Positions 32,443 to 40,118 of a stretch of 44,040 nt of DNA are shown one piece after another. The notes under the pieces are model-generated. The model did no database searches, was not told the DNA's origin, and worked only from the letters and a program-made list of their open reading frames with translations. The stretch is from Nocardia sp. SYP-A9097 (GTDB lineage: Bacteria > Actinomycetota > Actinomycetes > Mycobacteriales > Mycobacteriaceae), in contig NZ_WJIC01000044.1 of the NCBI RefSeq assembly GCF_009649815.1, positions 1 through 44,040 of the forward strand. Direction: 5' to 3'. Within the stretch, counting starts at the first letter, position 1. Each line of letters starts with the position of its first letter. Position numbers and translations under genes: made by a program.

Positions 32443-34395
32443 GTGAGCGCACCTACCGCCCGACCCGGGCCCTCGGCCCGACGGCCCGCGCCTACGGCCC
32501 CCGCGGCCCCGGCTCCGGCCACCACTCCGAACCGCCGCCAGGTCCCGCCCGAGCGGGTCACCGGCGCGCAGTCTGTTGTCCGTTCCCTCGAGGAGCTCGG
32601 CGTCGACACGGTTTTCGGTATTCCGGGCGGCGCGATTCTTCCCGTCTACGACCCGCTGTTCGACTCGGTCAAGGTCCGCCACGTGCTGGTCCGCCATGAG
32701 CAGGGCGGCGGCCACGCTGCCACCGGCTACGCCCAGGCAACCGGCAAGGTCGGTGTGTGTATGGCCACATCCGGTCCGGGCGCGACCAATCTTGTGACCC
32801 CGATCGCGGATGCCCAGATGGATTCGGTGCCGCTGGTGGCCATCACCGGCCAGGTCGGGCGCAGCCTGATCGGTACCGACGCCTTCCAGGAAGCCGACAT
32901 CTCCGGCATCACCATGGCGTGCACGAAGCACAACTTCCTGGTCACCGACCCGATCGATATCCCGCGCATGCTGGCCGAGGCGTTCCATCTCGCCTCCTCC
33001 GGTCGACCGGGTGCGGTCCTGGTCGATATCCCCAAGGATGTGCTGCAGGCGCAGACCACCTTCAGCTGGCCGCCGGAGATGCGTCTCCCCGGCTACCGTC
33101 CGGTGACCAAGCCACACGGTAAGCAGGTGCGCGAGGCCGCCCGCATGATCATGGAGGCCAAGGCCCCCGTGCTCTACGTCGGCGGCGGGGTCATCAAGGC
33201 CGACGCCTCGGCGGAGCTGCTCGAACTGGCCGAGCTGACCGGTATCCCGGTCGTCACCACGCTGATGGCCCGCGGCGCGTTCCCCGATACGCACACCCTC
33301 AACATGGGTATGCCCGGTATGCACGGCACCGTGGGAGCCGTTGCGGCGCTGCAGAAGTCGGACCTGCTGATCACCCTCGGCGCGCGTTTCGACGACCGTG
33401 TCACCGGTCAGCTGGACTCCTTCGCCATGAACGCCAAGGTCATCCACGCCGATATCGACCCGGCCGAGATCGGCAAGAACCGGCACGCGGACGTCCCGAT
33501 CGTGGGCGACTGCCGTGAGGTCATCACCGAACTCATCGAGACGTTGAAGGCCGACCCGGCCGCCACCGGCACCCCGCTGCTGCAGCTCACCGACTGGTGG
33601 ACCTACCTGTCCGGCATTCGCGATCAGTTCCCGCTGGGCTGGAAGACCCCGTCCGACGGTTCGCTCTCGCCCGAGTTCGTCATCGAGAAGCTGGGCCAGC
33701 TCGCCGGACCGGACGCCATCTACTGCGCCGGCGTCGGTCAGCATCAGATGTGGGCCGCGCAGTTCATCAAGTACGAGAAGCCGCGTACCTGGCTGAACTC
33801 CGGTGGCCTGGGCACCATGGGCTACGCCGTGCCCGCCGCCATGGGCGCCAAGATGGGCATGCCGGACCGCGAGGTCTGGGCCATCGACGGTGACGGCTGC
33901 TTCCAGATGACCAATCAGGAACTCGCCACCTGTGCCGTGGAAGGTGTGCCGATCAAGGTCGCGCTCATCAACAACGGCAACCTGGGCATGGTCCGCCAGT
34001 GGCAGACCCTGTTCTACGACAAGCGCTACTCGAACACCGATCTGGGCACCCACACCCTGCGCATTCCCGATTTCGTGAAGCTCGCCGAAGCCCTTGGCTG
34101 CCATGGCATTCGCGTGGAGAAGGAAGAGGACGTGGAGGCCGCGATCCGGGAGGCGCAGTCGATCAACGACCGTCCCGTGGTGATCGATTTCATCGTCGGC
34201 AAGGACGCGCAGGTGTGGCCGATGGTCGCCGCCGGCACCTCCAATGACGAGATCATGGCCGCGCGTGGCATCCGCCCGCTGTTCGACGAGGACGAGCAGG
34301 TCGCCGAGCCGGCCATCATCCACGAGGCGATGTTGCACGAGCAGGCCACGCTGACCGCCCACGAACAGGCCGCCCAGAAGGGGACCTCGGAGTGA
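32443..34395 (+). CDS. ilvB: Acetolactate synthase, large subunit
   Basis: Catalytic subunit (650 residues) of acetohydroxyacid synthase, first common enzyme of branched-chain amino acid synthesis, using thiamine diphosphate and FAD. The N-terminal 35 residues are a Pro/Ala-rich extension. VFGIPGGAILPVYD and RHEQGGGHAATGYAQATGK (with the catalytic Glu) open the first domain; SGPGATNLVTPIADA follows, and the ThDP-binding GDGCFQMTNQELAT ... NNGNLGMVRQW motif lies in the third domain. The GTG at 32443 is preferred over earlier in-frame codons because it gives the family start MSAPT and lies after the attenuator. Works with IlvN, encoded 91 bases downstream. Confidence 0.97.
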   Translation: MSAPTARPGPSARRPAPTAPAAPAPATTPNRRQVPPERVTGAQSVVRSLEELGVDTVFGIPGGAILPVYDPLFDSVKVRHVLVRHEQGGGHAATGYAQATGKVGVCMATSGPGATNLVTPIADAQMDSVPLVAITGQVGRSLIGTDAFQEADISGITMACTKHNFLVTDPIDIPRMLAEAFHLASSGRPGAVLVDIPKDVLQAQTTFSWPPEMRLPGYRPVTKPHGKQVREAARMIMEAKAPVLYVGGGVIKADASAELLELAELTGIPVVTTLMARGAFPDTHTLNMGMPGMHGTVGAVAALQKSDLLITLGARFDDRVTGQLDSFAMNAKVIHADIDPAEIGKNRHADVPIVGDCREVITELIETLKADPAATGTPLLQLTDWWTYLSGIRDQFPLGWKTPSDGSLSPEFVIEKLGQLAGPDAIYCAGVGQHQMWAAQFIKYEKPRTWLNSGGLGTMGYAVPAAMGAKMGMPDREVWAIDGDGCFQMTNQELATCAVEGVPIKVALINNGNLGMVRQWQTLFYDKRYSNTDLGTHTLRIPDFVKLAEALGCHGIRVEKEEDVEAAIREAQSINDRPVVIDFIVGKDAQVWPMVAAGTSNDEIMAARGIRPLFDEDEQVAEPAIIHEAMLHEQATLTAHEQAAQKGTSE

Positions 34396-34486
34396 GCGGT
34401 CAGGCCCGGAGGCGTCGCTCCACCACCCAGCGCTTGCGCAGTGTAACCACGGAGGGCCCCGCTCGGTCCGGAAAGAAGGACGCAGC

Positions 34487-34990
34487 ATGAGCACGACCCA
34501 CACCCTCTCCGTGCTGGTGGAGGACAAGCCCGGCGTGCTCGCGCGTGTCGCCAGCCTGTTCTCCCGCCGCGGCTTCAATATCGAGTCGCTCGCGGTGGGC
34601 GGCACCGAGATTCCCGAGATCTCCCGCATGACCATCGTCGTGACGGTGGAGGATCTGCCGCTGGAGCAGGTCACCAAGCAGCTGAACAAGCTGGTCAATG
34701 TCATCAAGATCGTGGAGCAGGACGACGACAGTTCCGTCGCCCGCGAACTGATCCTGGTGAAGGTGCGCGCCGATGCCAGCGTGCGCACCCAGGTGATCGA
34801 GGCGGTGAACCTTTTCCGCGCCAAGGTGATCGACGTGTCGCCCGATGCGCTGACCATCGAGGCGACCGGCACCCGCTCCAAGCTCGACGCACTGCTGCGC
34901 ATGATGGAGCCGTACGGCATCCGTGAGATCGTGCAGTCCGGAGTTGTCGCAGTGGGCCGTGGACCCAAGTCCATCACCGCGACTCGCTAG
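34487..34990 (+). CDS. ilvN: Acetolactate synthase, small regulatory subunit
   Basis: Regulatory subunit of 167 residues that activates IlvB and carries valine feedback inhibition. The N-terminal ACT domain reads HTLSVLVEDKPGVLARVASL, FSRRGFNIESLAVG; a second ACT-like domain follows (ARELILVKVRADASVRTQVI), ending in the conserved MMEPYGIREIVQSGVVAVGR (in parts: EPYGIREIVQSGVVAVGRG). ATG with an AAGAAGGA site upstream. Second gene of the ilvBNC operon. Confidence 0.97.
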   Translation: MSTTHTLSVLVEDKPGVLARVASLFSRRGFNIESLAVGGTEIPEISRMTIVVTVEDLPLEQVTKQLNKLVNVIKIVEQDDDSSVARELILVKVRADASVRTQVIEAVNLFRAKVIDVSPDALTIEATGTRSKLDALLRMMEPYGIREIVQSGVVAVGRGPKSITATR

Positions 34991-35017
34991 TAACCGGCCG
35001 CCCTGGCGGCCAATCGC

Positions 35018-35052
35018 TCGTCACCCCGGCATGCTGTGCGCCGGGGCCCATA
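35018..35052 (+). repeat. Dispersed palindromic repeat, copy 2
   Basis: Related to 29195-29230 (same order TCGTCA-CCCGGCATGCT-GCCGGG-CCA with several substitutions, the loop and stem ends differing). It lies in the 95-base gap between ilvN and ilvC and can form a hairpin pairing CCCCGGC with GCCGGGG. Confidence 0.6.
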
Positions 35053-35085
35053 ACTCAGACACAGAATCCAGAAGGAGAAACCCAA

Positions 35086-36099
35086 GTGGCAGTCGAGATG
35101 TTCTACGACGACGACGCTGACCTGTCGATCATCCAGGGCAAGAAGGTCGCGGTCATCGGCTACGGCAGCCAGGGCCACGCCCACTCGCTGAGCCTGCGCG
35201 ACTCGGGCGTCGACGTCCGCGTCGGCCTGGCCGAGGGTTCCAAGTCCCGTCCGAAGGCCGAAGAGGCCGGTCTGACCGTCGGCACCCCCGCCGAGGTCTC
35301 CGCCTGGGCCGACGTGATCATGGTCCTCGCGCCCGACACCGCGCAGGCGTCCATCTTCACCAATGACATCGAGCCCAACCTGAAGGACGGCGACGCGCTG
35401 TTCTTCGGCCACGGCCTGAACATCCACTTCGGTCTGATCAAGGCTCCGGCCAACGTCACCGTCGCCATGGTCGCCCCGAAGGGCCCGGGCCACCTGGTGC
35501 GTCGCCAGTTCGTCGACGGCAAGGGCGTTCCGGCCCTGATCGCCGTGGACCAGGACCCGACCGGCGAGGGCCAGGCGCTGGCGCTGTCCTACGCCAAGGG
35601 CATCGGCGGCACCCGCGCGGGCGTCATCAAGACCACCTTCAAGGAAGAGACCGAGACCGACCTCTTCGGTGAGCAGGCCGTGCTCTGCGGTGGCACCGAG
35701 GAACTGGTCAAGACCGGCTTCGAGGTCATGGTCGAGGCGGGCTACGCCCCCGAGATGGCCTACTTCGAGGTGCTGCACGAGCTCAAGCTGATCGTCGACC
35801 TCATGTACGAGGGTGGCATCGCCCGCATGAACTACTCGGTCTCGGACACCGCCGAATTCGGTGGCTACCTGTCCGGCCCGCGCGTCATCGACGCCGGCAC
35901 CAAGGAGCGCATGAAGGCGATCCTGACCGACATCCAGGACGGCACCTTCGTCAAGCGCCTCGTCGCGAACGTCGAGGGCGGCAACAAGGAGCTCGAGGGT
36001 CTGCGTAAGGCCAACGCCGAGCACCCCATCGAGGTCACCGGCGCCAAGCTGCGCGGCCTGATGAGCTGGGTCGACCGGCCCATCACCGAGACCGCTTAA
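35086..36099 (+). CDS. ilvC: Ketol-acid reductoisomerase
   Basis: Class I enzyme of 337 residues converting acetolactate and acetohydroxybutyrate to the dihydroxy acids used by IlvD, with NADPH and Mg2+. The N-terminal Rossmann motif is VAVIGYGSQGHAHSLSLRDS, with KPK-type residues in GSKSRPKAEEAG. The knotted C-terminal domain contains FKEETETDLFGEQAVLCGG and ELKLIVDLMYEGGIARM with metal-binding acids. GTG start at 35086 after AGAAGGAGAAA. Last gene of the operon, followed by a strong terminator. A 26-base relic of its 3' end lies at 37663-37691. Confidence 0.97.
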   Translation: MAVEMFYDDDADLSIIQGKKVAVIGYGSQGHAHSLSLRDSGVDVRVGLAEGSKSRPKAEEAGLTVGTPAEVSAWADVIMVLAPDTAQASIFTNDIEPNLKDGDALFFGHGLNIHFGLIKAPANVTVAMVAPKGPGHLVRRQFVDGKGVPALIAVDQDPTGEGQALALSYAKGIGGTRAGVIKTTFKEETETDLFGEQAVLCGGTEELVKTGFEVMVEAGYAPEMAYFEVLHELKLIVDLMYEGGIARMNYSVSDTAEFGGYLSGPRVIDAGTKERMKAILTDIQDGTFVKRLVANVEGGNKELEGLRKANAEHPIEVTGAKLRGLMSWVDRPITETA

Positions 36100-36102
36100 G
36101 TC

Positions 36103-36765
36103 TCAAGCGCTTTCGGCGCTGACACGGCCCGGCACCTTTCGGGGGTGCCGGGCCGTTTCGCGTCCTATGGCCAGTAGCCACAGCATGGTGAGTCCGCCCA
36201 TGGTGGCGGTGGTGCCCCAGCCGTTGGCGGCGTAGAAGTTGGCGGGGGTGTTCCCGAAGAACAGGGACGGCACGAACGCCAGGTGGATGGCGGCCAGTAC
36301 GAAGGCCGAGCGGGCCGTCCACTGGGGGAGTACCGCGGTCTGCTGGACGGCAAATCCGAAGGCGCAGAAGAAGAGTGCCTCCAGGAAGCGGGAGATGGTG
36401 CCGTACAGGATGTAGGTGCCGCTGACCGTAATTGTGGGGTCGATCGGGTCGGCGGCCTGGATGACCGCGCCCACCTCGAGTCCGGTGGAGACCAAAGCCA
36501 CTGTCAGCCAGGCCAATCCGGCATTGGTGGCGAGCGCGCCGAGCCAATCCGCTTCGGGCTCGGCACGTTTCACCAGGAAGCCGAATCCGGTCATGAAGAC
36601 GATCAGAGAGGTGATGCCCGCGAGCCCGAACAGGCTGCGGGTGAACACATTCCAGTCCGGTGGCGGCCCGTCGTACATGAAGTAGAGCGGCACTTCGATC
36701 AGTGTGAGTGCCGCCCCGATCAGGGCGGCCGTGCCGGTGGTGCGGCGGAGAGTCGACGAATCCAT
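36103..36765 (-). CDS. DUF4386-type membrane protein
   Basis: Integral membrane protein of 220 residues with about six hydrophobic helices, matching the DUF4386 pattern: TGTAALIGAALTLIEVPLYF at the start, FGLAGITSLIVFMTGFGFLV, LGALATNAGLAWLTVALVSTG, then SRFLEALFFCAFGFAVQ and LTMLWLLAIGRETA. Function unknown. ATG start at 36765, divergent from a TetR gene across a perfect palindrome, so it is the likely target of that regulator. Its last 20 codons are overlapped by the ilvC terminator hairpin. Confidence 0.85.
   Translation of the reverse strand: MDSSTLRRTTGTAALIGAALTLIEVPLYFMYDGPPPDWNVFTRSLFGLAGITSLIVFMTGFGFLVKRAEPEADWLGALATNAGLAWLTVALVSTGLEVGAVIQAADPIDPTITVSGTYILYGTISRFLEALFFCAFGFAVQQTAVLPQWTARSAFVLAAIHLAFVPSLFFGNTPANFYAANGWGTTATMGGLTMLWLLAIGRETARHPRKVPGRVSAESA
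36124..36158 (+). terminator. Terminator of the ilvBNC operon
   Basis: Perfect 13-bp stem ACGGCCCGGCACC (36124-36136) with GGTGCCGGGCCGT (36144-36156), then TTTC. It lies within the last codons of the convergent DUF4386 gene. Confidence 0.85.
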
Positions 36766-36772
36766 GCCAGCG

Positions 36773-36793
36773 ATAGTATAAGACTTATACTAT
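36773..36793. promoter_or_regulatory. TetR-type operator palindrome
   Basis: Perfect 10-bp inverted repeat, ATAGTATAAG (36773-36782), one central A, and CTTATACTAT (36784-36793), eight bases upstream of the DUF4386 start. The A/T-rich arms include possible -10 elements (TATACT, TATAAG), so binding would block transcription of both divergent genes. Confidence 0.75.
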
Positions 36794-36844
36794 AAGGTCT
36801 ATGTTAATCTCGGCAACGGTCTCAACGAGGAGGAAAACCGCAGC

Positions 36845-37585
36845 ATGGCCGAGCCGACACTGCCCGACAACCTGGTACGACTCTGGCGACTGCGCACCGG
36901 CCCCAGGCTGGGGCGGCCGGCCGAACTCGATATCGATCGAGTAGTCGACACCGCGGTACGGCTGGCAGACGAAGGTGGTCTCGCCGCCGCCACGCTGCCG
37001 AAAATCGCTGCGGCACTGTCGGTTACGCCCATGTCGCTGTATCGCCACATTGGGTCCAAGGAGGAGCTGGTCGGACTCATGGCCGACGCGGGACTCGGGC
37101 CCGTGCCCGAATTCGCCACTGCCCCATGGCGTCCCGCGCTGCGCGGCTGGGCGGTGGCACAATCGGCGGTCTACCGTCGCCGACCCTGGCTGGCGCAGTT
37201 GCCGGTGACCGGACCACCGCGCGGGCCGAACGCCGTCTCATGGATGGACGCCGGGTTGCGCACGCTGCGCGAGACCGGGCTGGGCTGGGCGGCGAAAATC
37301 GGCGTCATCACGGTGGTCGGCGGGTATGTGCGGCACGCATTCGTGCTGGATCGCCAGTTGTCGGAGAGTTGGGATGCGGCCCAGCTCGATGAGGCGCAGG
37401 CGCTCCGGAACTATGTCCGTGAGCTGACCGAGGTCGCCGACCCGGCGCGATTCCCCGATGTCACCGCGCTACTCGGCTCCGGCCTCTTCGAGGCGATTCC
37501 CGAGCCATCCGAATCCGCCGACCAGGACTTCGCCTTCGGCCTGGATCTGATACTCGACGGCGTGGCGGCCGCCGTCGAACGCTGA
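36845..37585 (+). CDS. TetR-family transcriptional regulator
   Basis: Regulator of 246 residues. The N-terminal helix-turn-helix begins at about residue 28 (DRVVDTAVRLADEGGLAAAT) with recognition helix in SVTPMSLYRHIGSKEELVGL. The ligand-binding part resembles the TetR C-terminal type (TetR_C_1): WRPALRGWAVAQSAVYRRRP, GWAAKIGVITVVGGYVRHAFV. ATG start after a GAGGAGGAAA site. Divergent from the DUF4386 membrane protein gene, which it most likely represses through the palindrome at 36773-36793. Confidence 0.92.
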   Translation: MAEPTLPDNLVRLWRLRTGPRLGRPAELDIDRVVDTAVRLADEGGLAAATLPKIAAALSVTPMSLYRHIGSKEELVGLMADAGLGPVPEFATAPWRPALRGWAVAQSAVYRRRPWLAQLPVTGPPRGPNAVSWMDAGLRTLRETGLGWAAKIGVITVVGGYVRHAFVLDRQLSESWDAAQLDEAQALRNYVRELTEVADPARFPDVTALLGSGLFEAIPEPSESADQDFAFGLDLILDGVAAAVER

Positions 37586-37603
37586 CCGGGCGGGCCCGGC
37601 CCG

Positions 37604-37661
37604 CCCGGCATCGGAAGATCTACCTCGAGTTGGTGCGCCTGCTCGATGGCGGCCTGATGTG
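37604..37661 (+). pseudogene. Relic of a PadR-type gene
   Basis: About 56 bases closely match part of the padR gene 1 kb downstream (from about 38666): both encode H-KIY-EL-RLL-GL. The relic reads RKIYLELVRLLDGGLM and then stops. It has no start codon or winged-helix beginning, so it is a fragment. Confidence 0.65.
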
Positions 37662-37662
37662 T

Positions 37663-37691
37663 TGAGTCGACCGTCCCATCATCGAGACCGC
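37663..37691 (+). pseudogene. Relic of the ilvC 3' end
   Basis: GTCGACCG-CCCATCA-CGAGACCGC matches the end of ilvC (near 36070-36095) at 24 of 26 bases, encoding VDRPI-ETA. It directly follows the PadR relic. No function is expected. Confidence 0.6.
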
Positions 37692-37790
37692 AGAAGGGTT
37701 TTCGCGAGATCGGAGATCCGCTGGAGCGTCACGACCGGCGGGTCTCTGCTATTCGGGGAGGTGGACGTACCCGCGGACTACCATGGCCGT

Positions 37791-38138
37791 ATGTCTTCGT
37801 CCGCTGCGAAGCCCGACTCGCGACCGTACGTCCCCGATGCCGATCCGGTGTCGATTCGTGCGTGTCTGCCCGCGGACGTGGCGGCGGCTTTCGATCGTGA
37901 CTGGGACACCATGATGGACCAGGCCAAACGGTCGAGGGATATCACGCTGATCCACAGTTTTCTTTCGGTGTGGCGGATTCGCGCCGCCTTGGAGGTAGCA
38001 GAGCCCGGGAGCTTTTTCCGTGCGATCGAGAAGGCTGAAGGAGCGCTCGAACGTAGGTTGCGGGATGGGACACCGCCGGACAGTGTGTCCGGTGAGGTAA
38101 TCAAGGCGAAGATTGCCGAACGACTGCGAACTCGATAG
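37791..38138 (+). CDS. DUF6247-type protein, probable antitoxin
   Basis: Protein of 115 residues from ATG 37791 (the frame is open upstream but without coding character). It fits the actinobacterial DUF6247 pattern: a proline-rich start ending in DADPVSIRACLPADVAAAF, then a helical body (FDRDWDTMMDQAKRS, LIHSFLSVWRIRAALEVAEPG shown in part: LSVWRIRAALEVAEPG). It stops immediately before a RelE-like gene, an arrangement seen for toxin-antitoxin pairs. The antitoxin assignment rests on that position and known pairing of this family with RelE-like proteins. Confidence 0.72.
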   Translation: MSSSAAKPDSRPYVPDADPVSIRACLPADVAAAFDRDWDTMMDQAKRSRDITLIHSFLSVWRIRAALEVAEPGSFFRAIEKAEGALERRLRDGTPPDSVSGEVIKAKIAERLRTR

Positions 38139-38387
38139 GTGTACTCCGTCGACACTACGGGTGAGGCGCAGGACCAGATCGACGCACTTCCCTACGAGGC
38201 CTTGCTCTCCTTTGCCGAGGCATTCACTGTGCTCGAAGTGGTGCCCTGGAATGGCCGCCCCATCAACCCCGCCAAGCCGGACGGCGCAGTGCGCGTGCTC
38301 GATTTCGCGCGTCTCGGGCTGATCACATATTTGATCGTGGAGTCCGAACGTAAGGTCGATGTCCTCAAAGTTCAGTGGCTTGGCTGA
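38139..38387 (+). CDS. RelE/ParE-like toxin
   Basis: Protein of 82 residues from GTG 38139, directly abutting the preceding stop. The layout matches RelE-like mRNA interferases: N-terminal helices (EAQDQIDALPYEALLSFAEA), a short GRPINPAKPDGAVRVLDF loop and a C-terminal beta-sheet (LGLITYLIVESERKVDVLKVQW in part: LITYLIVESERKVDVLKV). The usual catalytic Arg/His/Tyr set is only partly visible, so activity is uncertain. Forms a probable type II toxin-antitoxin pair with the DUF6247 gene. Confidence 0.72.
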   Translation: MYSVDTTGEAQDQIDALPYEALLSFAEAFTVLEVVPWNGRPINPAKPDGAVRVLDFARLGLITYLIVESERKVDVLKVQWLG

Positions 38388-38560
38388 GCCCATCAATCAC
38401 TGTGCGGTGCAGGAGATTCCGGATAGCTGCGGCGATTCGCGACAGGAGTGACGAGCGGAACTCGATACCGATCGGGCGGTCGCGACGGCGGCCGAACTAT
38501 CGGACCGGCGGGTCCGGCCCGGATGTGATGATGGGTGCAAGCGCGAGGAGAGGCTGTTCG

Positions 38561-39085
38561 ATGTCGTTGCGGCACGGTTTGCTTGGGTTGCTGGCCGAGG
38601 GGCCGGCGAGCGGATACGACCTGGCACAGCGGTTTCAGGAGGCGCTGGGTCCGGTGTGGCCGGCGCGGCATCCGAAGATCTACGCGGAGTTGGCGCGGCT
38701 GCTCGAGGCCGGGCTGATCGAGTTGGAGAGTGAGGGCGCGCGCGGGCGCAAGTCGTATCGGGTCACCGATGCCGGATTGGCCGAGGTGCGGCGCTGGTTG
38801 ACCGAGGAGGACGTCGACCACACGCTGCGGGTGGAGCCGCTGTTGCGGTCGTTCTTCTTCTGGCTGATGGATTCCGAGGATCTGGATCGGCATCTGGAGC
38901 AGGAGGAGAAGTTCTTCAGCGATACCGCGGCGATGTATCGCGAGCTGGCCGCGGCCAAGGATCGCGGGGATTTCGGGACCGAACCGCACAATCGTTCCAA
39001 GCGGATTTCCATCGAAGCCGGAATTCGGCTGTACGACGCGTTGGCCGAGTGGGCCGAGTGGGCGCGCGAGGAGAATCAGCGGTAG
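38561..39085 (+). CDS. PadR-family transcriptional regulator
   Basis: Regulator of 174 residues from ATG 38561 (AGGAG about ten bases upstream; the frame opens earlier). The winged helix begins MSLRHGLLGLLAEGPASGYDL and includes PKIYAELARLLEAGLIELE and GRKSYRVTDAGLAEVRRWL. The C-terminal Vir_C-like helical part provides the dimer coiled coil (DRHLEQEEKFFSDTAAMYREL). It sits immediately before an SDR gene whose promoter contains a perfect PadR consensus site, so it likely represses that gene. Part of this gene is duplicated as a relic at 37604-37661. Confidence 0.9.
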   Translation: MSLRHGLLGLLAEGPASGYDLAQRFQEALGPVWPARHPKIYAELARLLEAGLIELESEGARGRKSYRVTDAGLAEVRRWLTEEDVDHTLRVEPLLRSFFFWLMDSEDLDRHLEQEEKFFSDTAAMYRELAAAKDRGDFGTEPHNRSKRISIEAGIRLYDALAEWAEWAREENQR

Positions 39086-39151
39086 GGCTGTCACCTGTGG
39101 TAATCGGTAGGGCGGCAGTCGGTTTCGGCCGATGGAATCTATCCGCGCCCG

Positions 39152-39179
39152 TTGACATGTCCTAAGGGACATGTACTCT
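39152..39179 (+). promoter_or_regulatory. Promoter with PadR-type operator
   Basis: TTGACA (39152-39157) and TACTCT (39174-39179) are 16 bases apart, a good -35/-10 pair. Between them lies the perfect palindrome ACATGTCC-TAAG-GGACATGT (39155-39174), containing ATGT-N8-ACAT, the published PadR consensus. It precedes the SDR gene at 39230 and follows padR. Confidence 0.75.
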
Positions 39180-39229
39180 GGGTCATGCACCCGAGGGTGC
39201 CATTCACCGATTCGATCCCGAGGATCACC

Positions 39230-40087
39230 ATGGCAACGAATAGTTCCGTTCGTGCAGTCCTGATCACTGGAGCCACCGGCGGTATCGGCAAGGCTGCCGC
39301 AATCGCATTGGCCGACAAGGGTTTTCATATCTACGCGGGTGTGCGCACCGCGACTCCCGAACTGGATGTCAACGGCATCACCCAGATTCGCATCGATGTC
39401 ACCGACACCGACAGCATTGCCGCTGCCGTGGCGGCGGTGACCAAACGACAGGATGGCGCGGGGCTGTACGCGCTGATCAACAATGCCGGAGTGCTGGTGC
39501 AAGGCCCCGTGGAGCTGGTTCCGCCCGCCGAACTGCGGCGCCAGTTCCAGGTCAATGTGGCCGGGCCGGTGCAGATGATTCAGGCTTTCCTGCCGCTCTT
39601 GCGCGAGGGTGGTGGGCGAATCATCAATATCAGTGCCGCGAGTGCGCGTGTGTCACCGCCGTTCCTGGGTCCGATCGGCGCGAGTAAGGCCGCGCTGGAA
39701 TCGTTTTCGGATTCCCTGCGGGTCGAGTTGGCGCCGTGGGGGATTCCCGTCTCGGTCATTCAGCCCGGAGCCATGCGGACCGAGATCTTCGCGAAATCCG
39801 GTGCGGCAGCGCAGGAGTCGTTGGCGCAGACGGATCCGCGCCGTGTCGCACTGTATGAGCGGCAGTTCGTGGCGCTGGACAAGGCCATGGCCGGGCAGCG
39901 GTTCGCCCCGGTCGATGTCGTGGTCGGGGTGATCCGCGCGGCGGTGGTGGCTCGTAGTCCGAAGGCGTACTACACCGCGGGATCCGATGCGCGCCAAGCA
40001 GTCTGGCTCAGTCGCCTGTCCCCGCGCCTGCGTGACCGTCTCGTTGCCCGGGTGCTGGGCGTATCCGGTATCCAGCCGACGCGTTGA
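39230..40087 (+). CDS. Short-chain dehydrogenase/reductase
   Basis: SDR protein of 285 residues from ATG 39230. The nucleotide-binding motif is TGATGGIGKAAAIALA, followed by NNAGVLVQGP and IINISAASARVSPPF. In the active-site segment GPIGASKAALESFSDSLR the usual Tyr of YxxxK is Ile while the Lys is kept, so it may be inactive or have changed chemistry. The C-terminus carries PGAMRTEIF, as in classical SDRs. The frame is open upstream through the promoter, so the internal ATG is used. Probably PadR-regulated and co-transcribed with the next SDR. Confidence 0.9.
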   Translation: MATNSSVRAVLITGATGGIGKAAAIALADKGFHIYAGVRTATPELDVNGITQIRIDVTDTDSIAAAVAAVTKRQDGAGLYALINNAGVLVQGPVELVPPAELRRQFQVNVAGPVQMIQAFLPLLREGGGRIINISAASARVSPPFLGPIGASKAALESFSDSLRVELAPWGIPVSVIQPGAMRTEIFAKSGAAAQESLAQTDPRRVALYERQFVALDKAMAGQRFAPVDVVVGVIRAAVVARSPKAYYTAGSDARQAVWLSRLSPRLRDRLVARVLGVSGIQPTR

Positions 40088-40118
40088 GCGCAGTCGAATC
40101 GAATCAGAAAGTCAACCA

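Noticed and set aside
32208..32443. T-box riboswitch ahead of ilvB
   Set aside because: I see no T-box consensus or specifier stem; the leader peptide with Ile/Leu/Val codons explains the terminator better.
32329..34977. An 882-codon open frame on the minus strand
   Set aside because: It is antisense to ilvB and ilvN, whose proteins are conserved over full length. Long antisense frames are common in high-G+C DNA; the protein has low-complexity His/Gly/Arg content.
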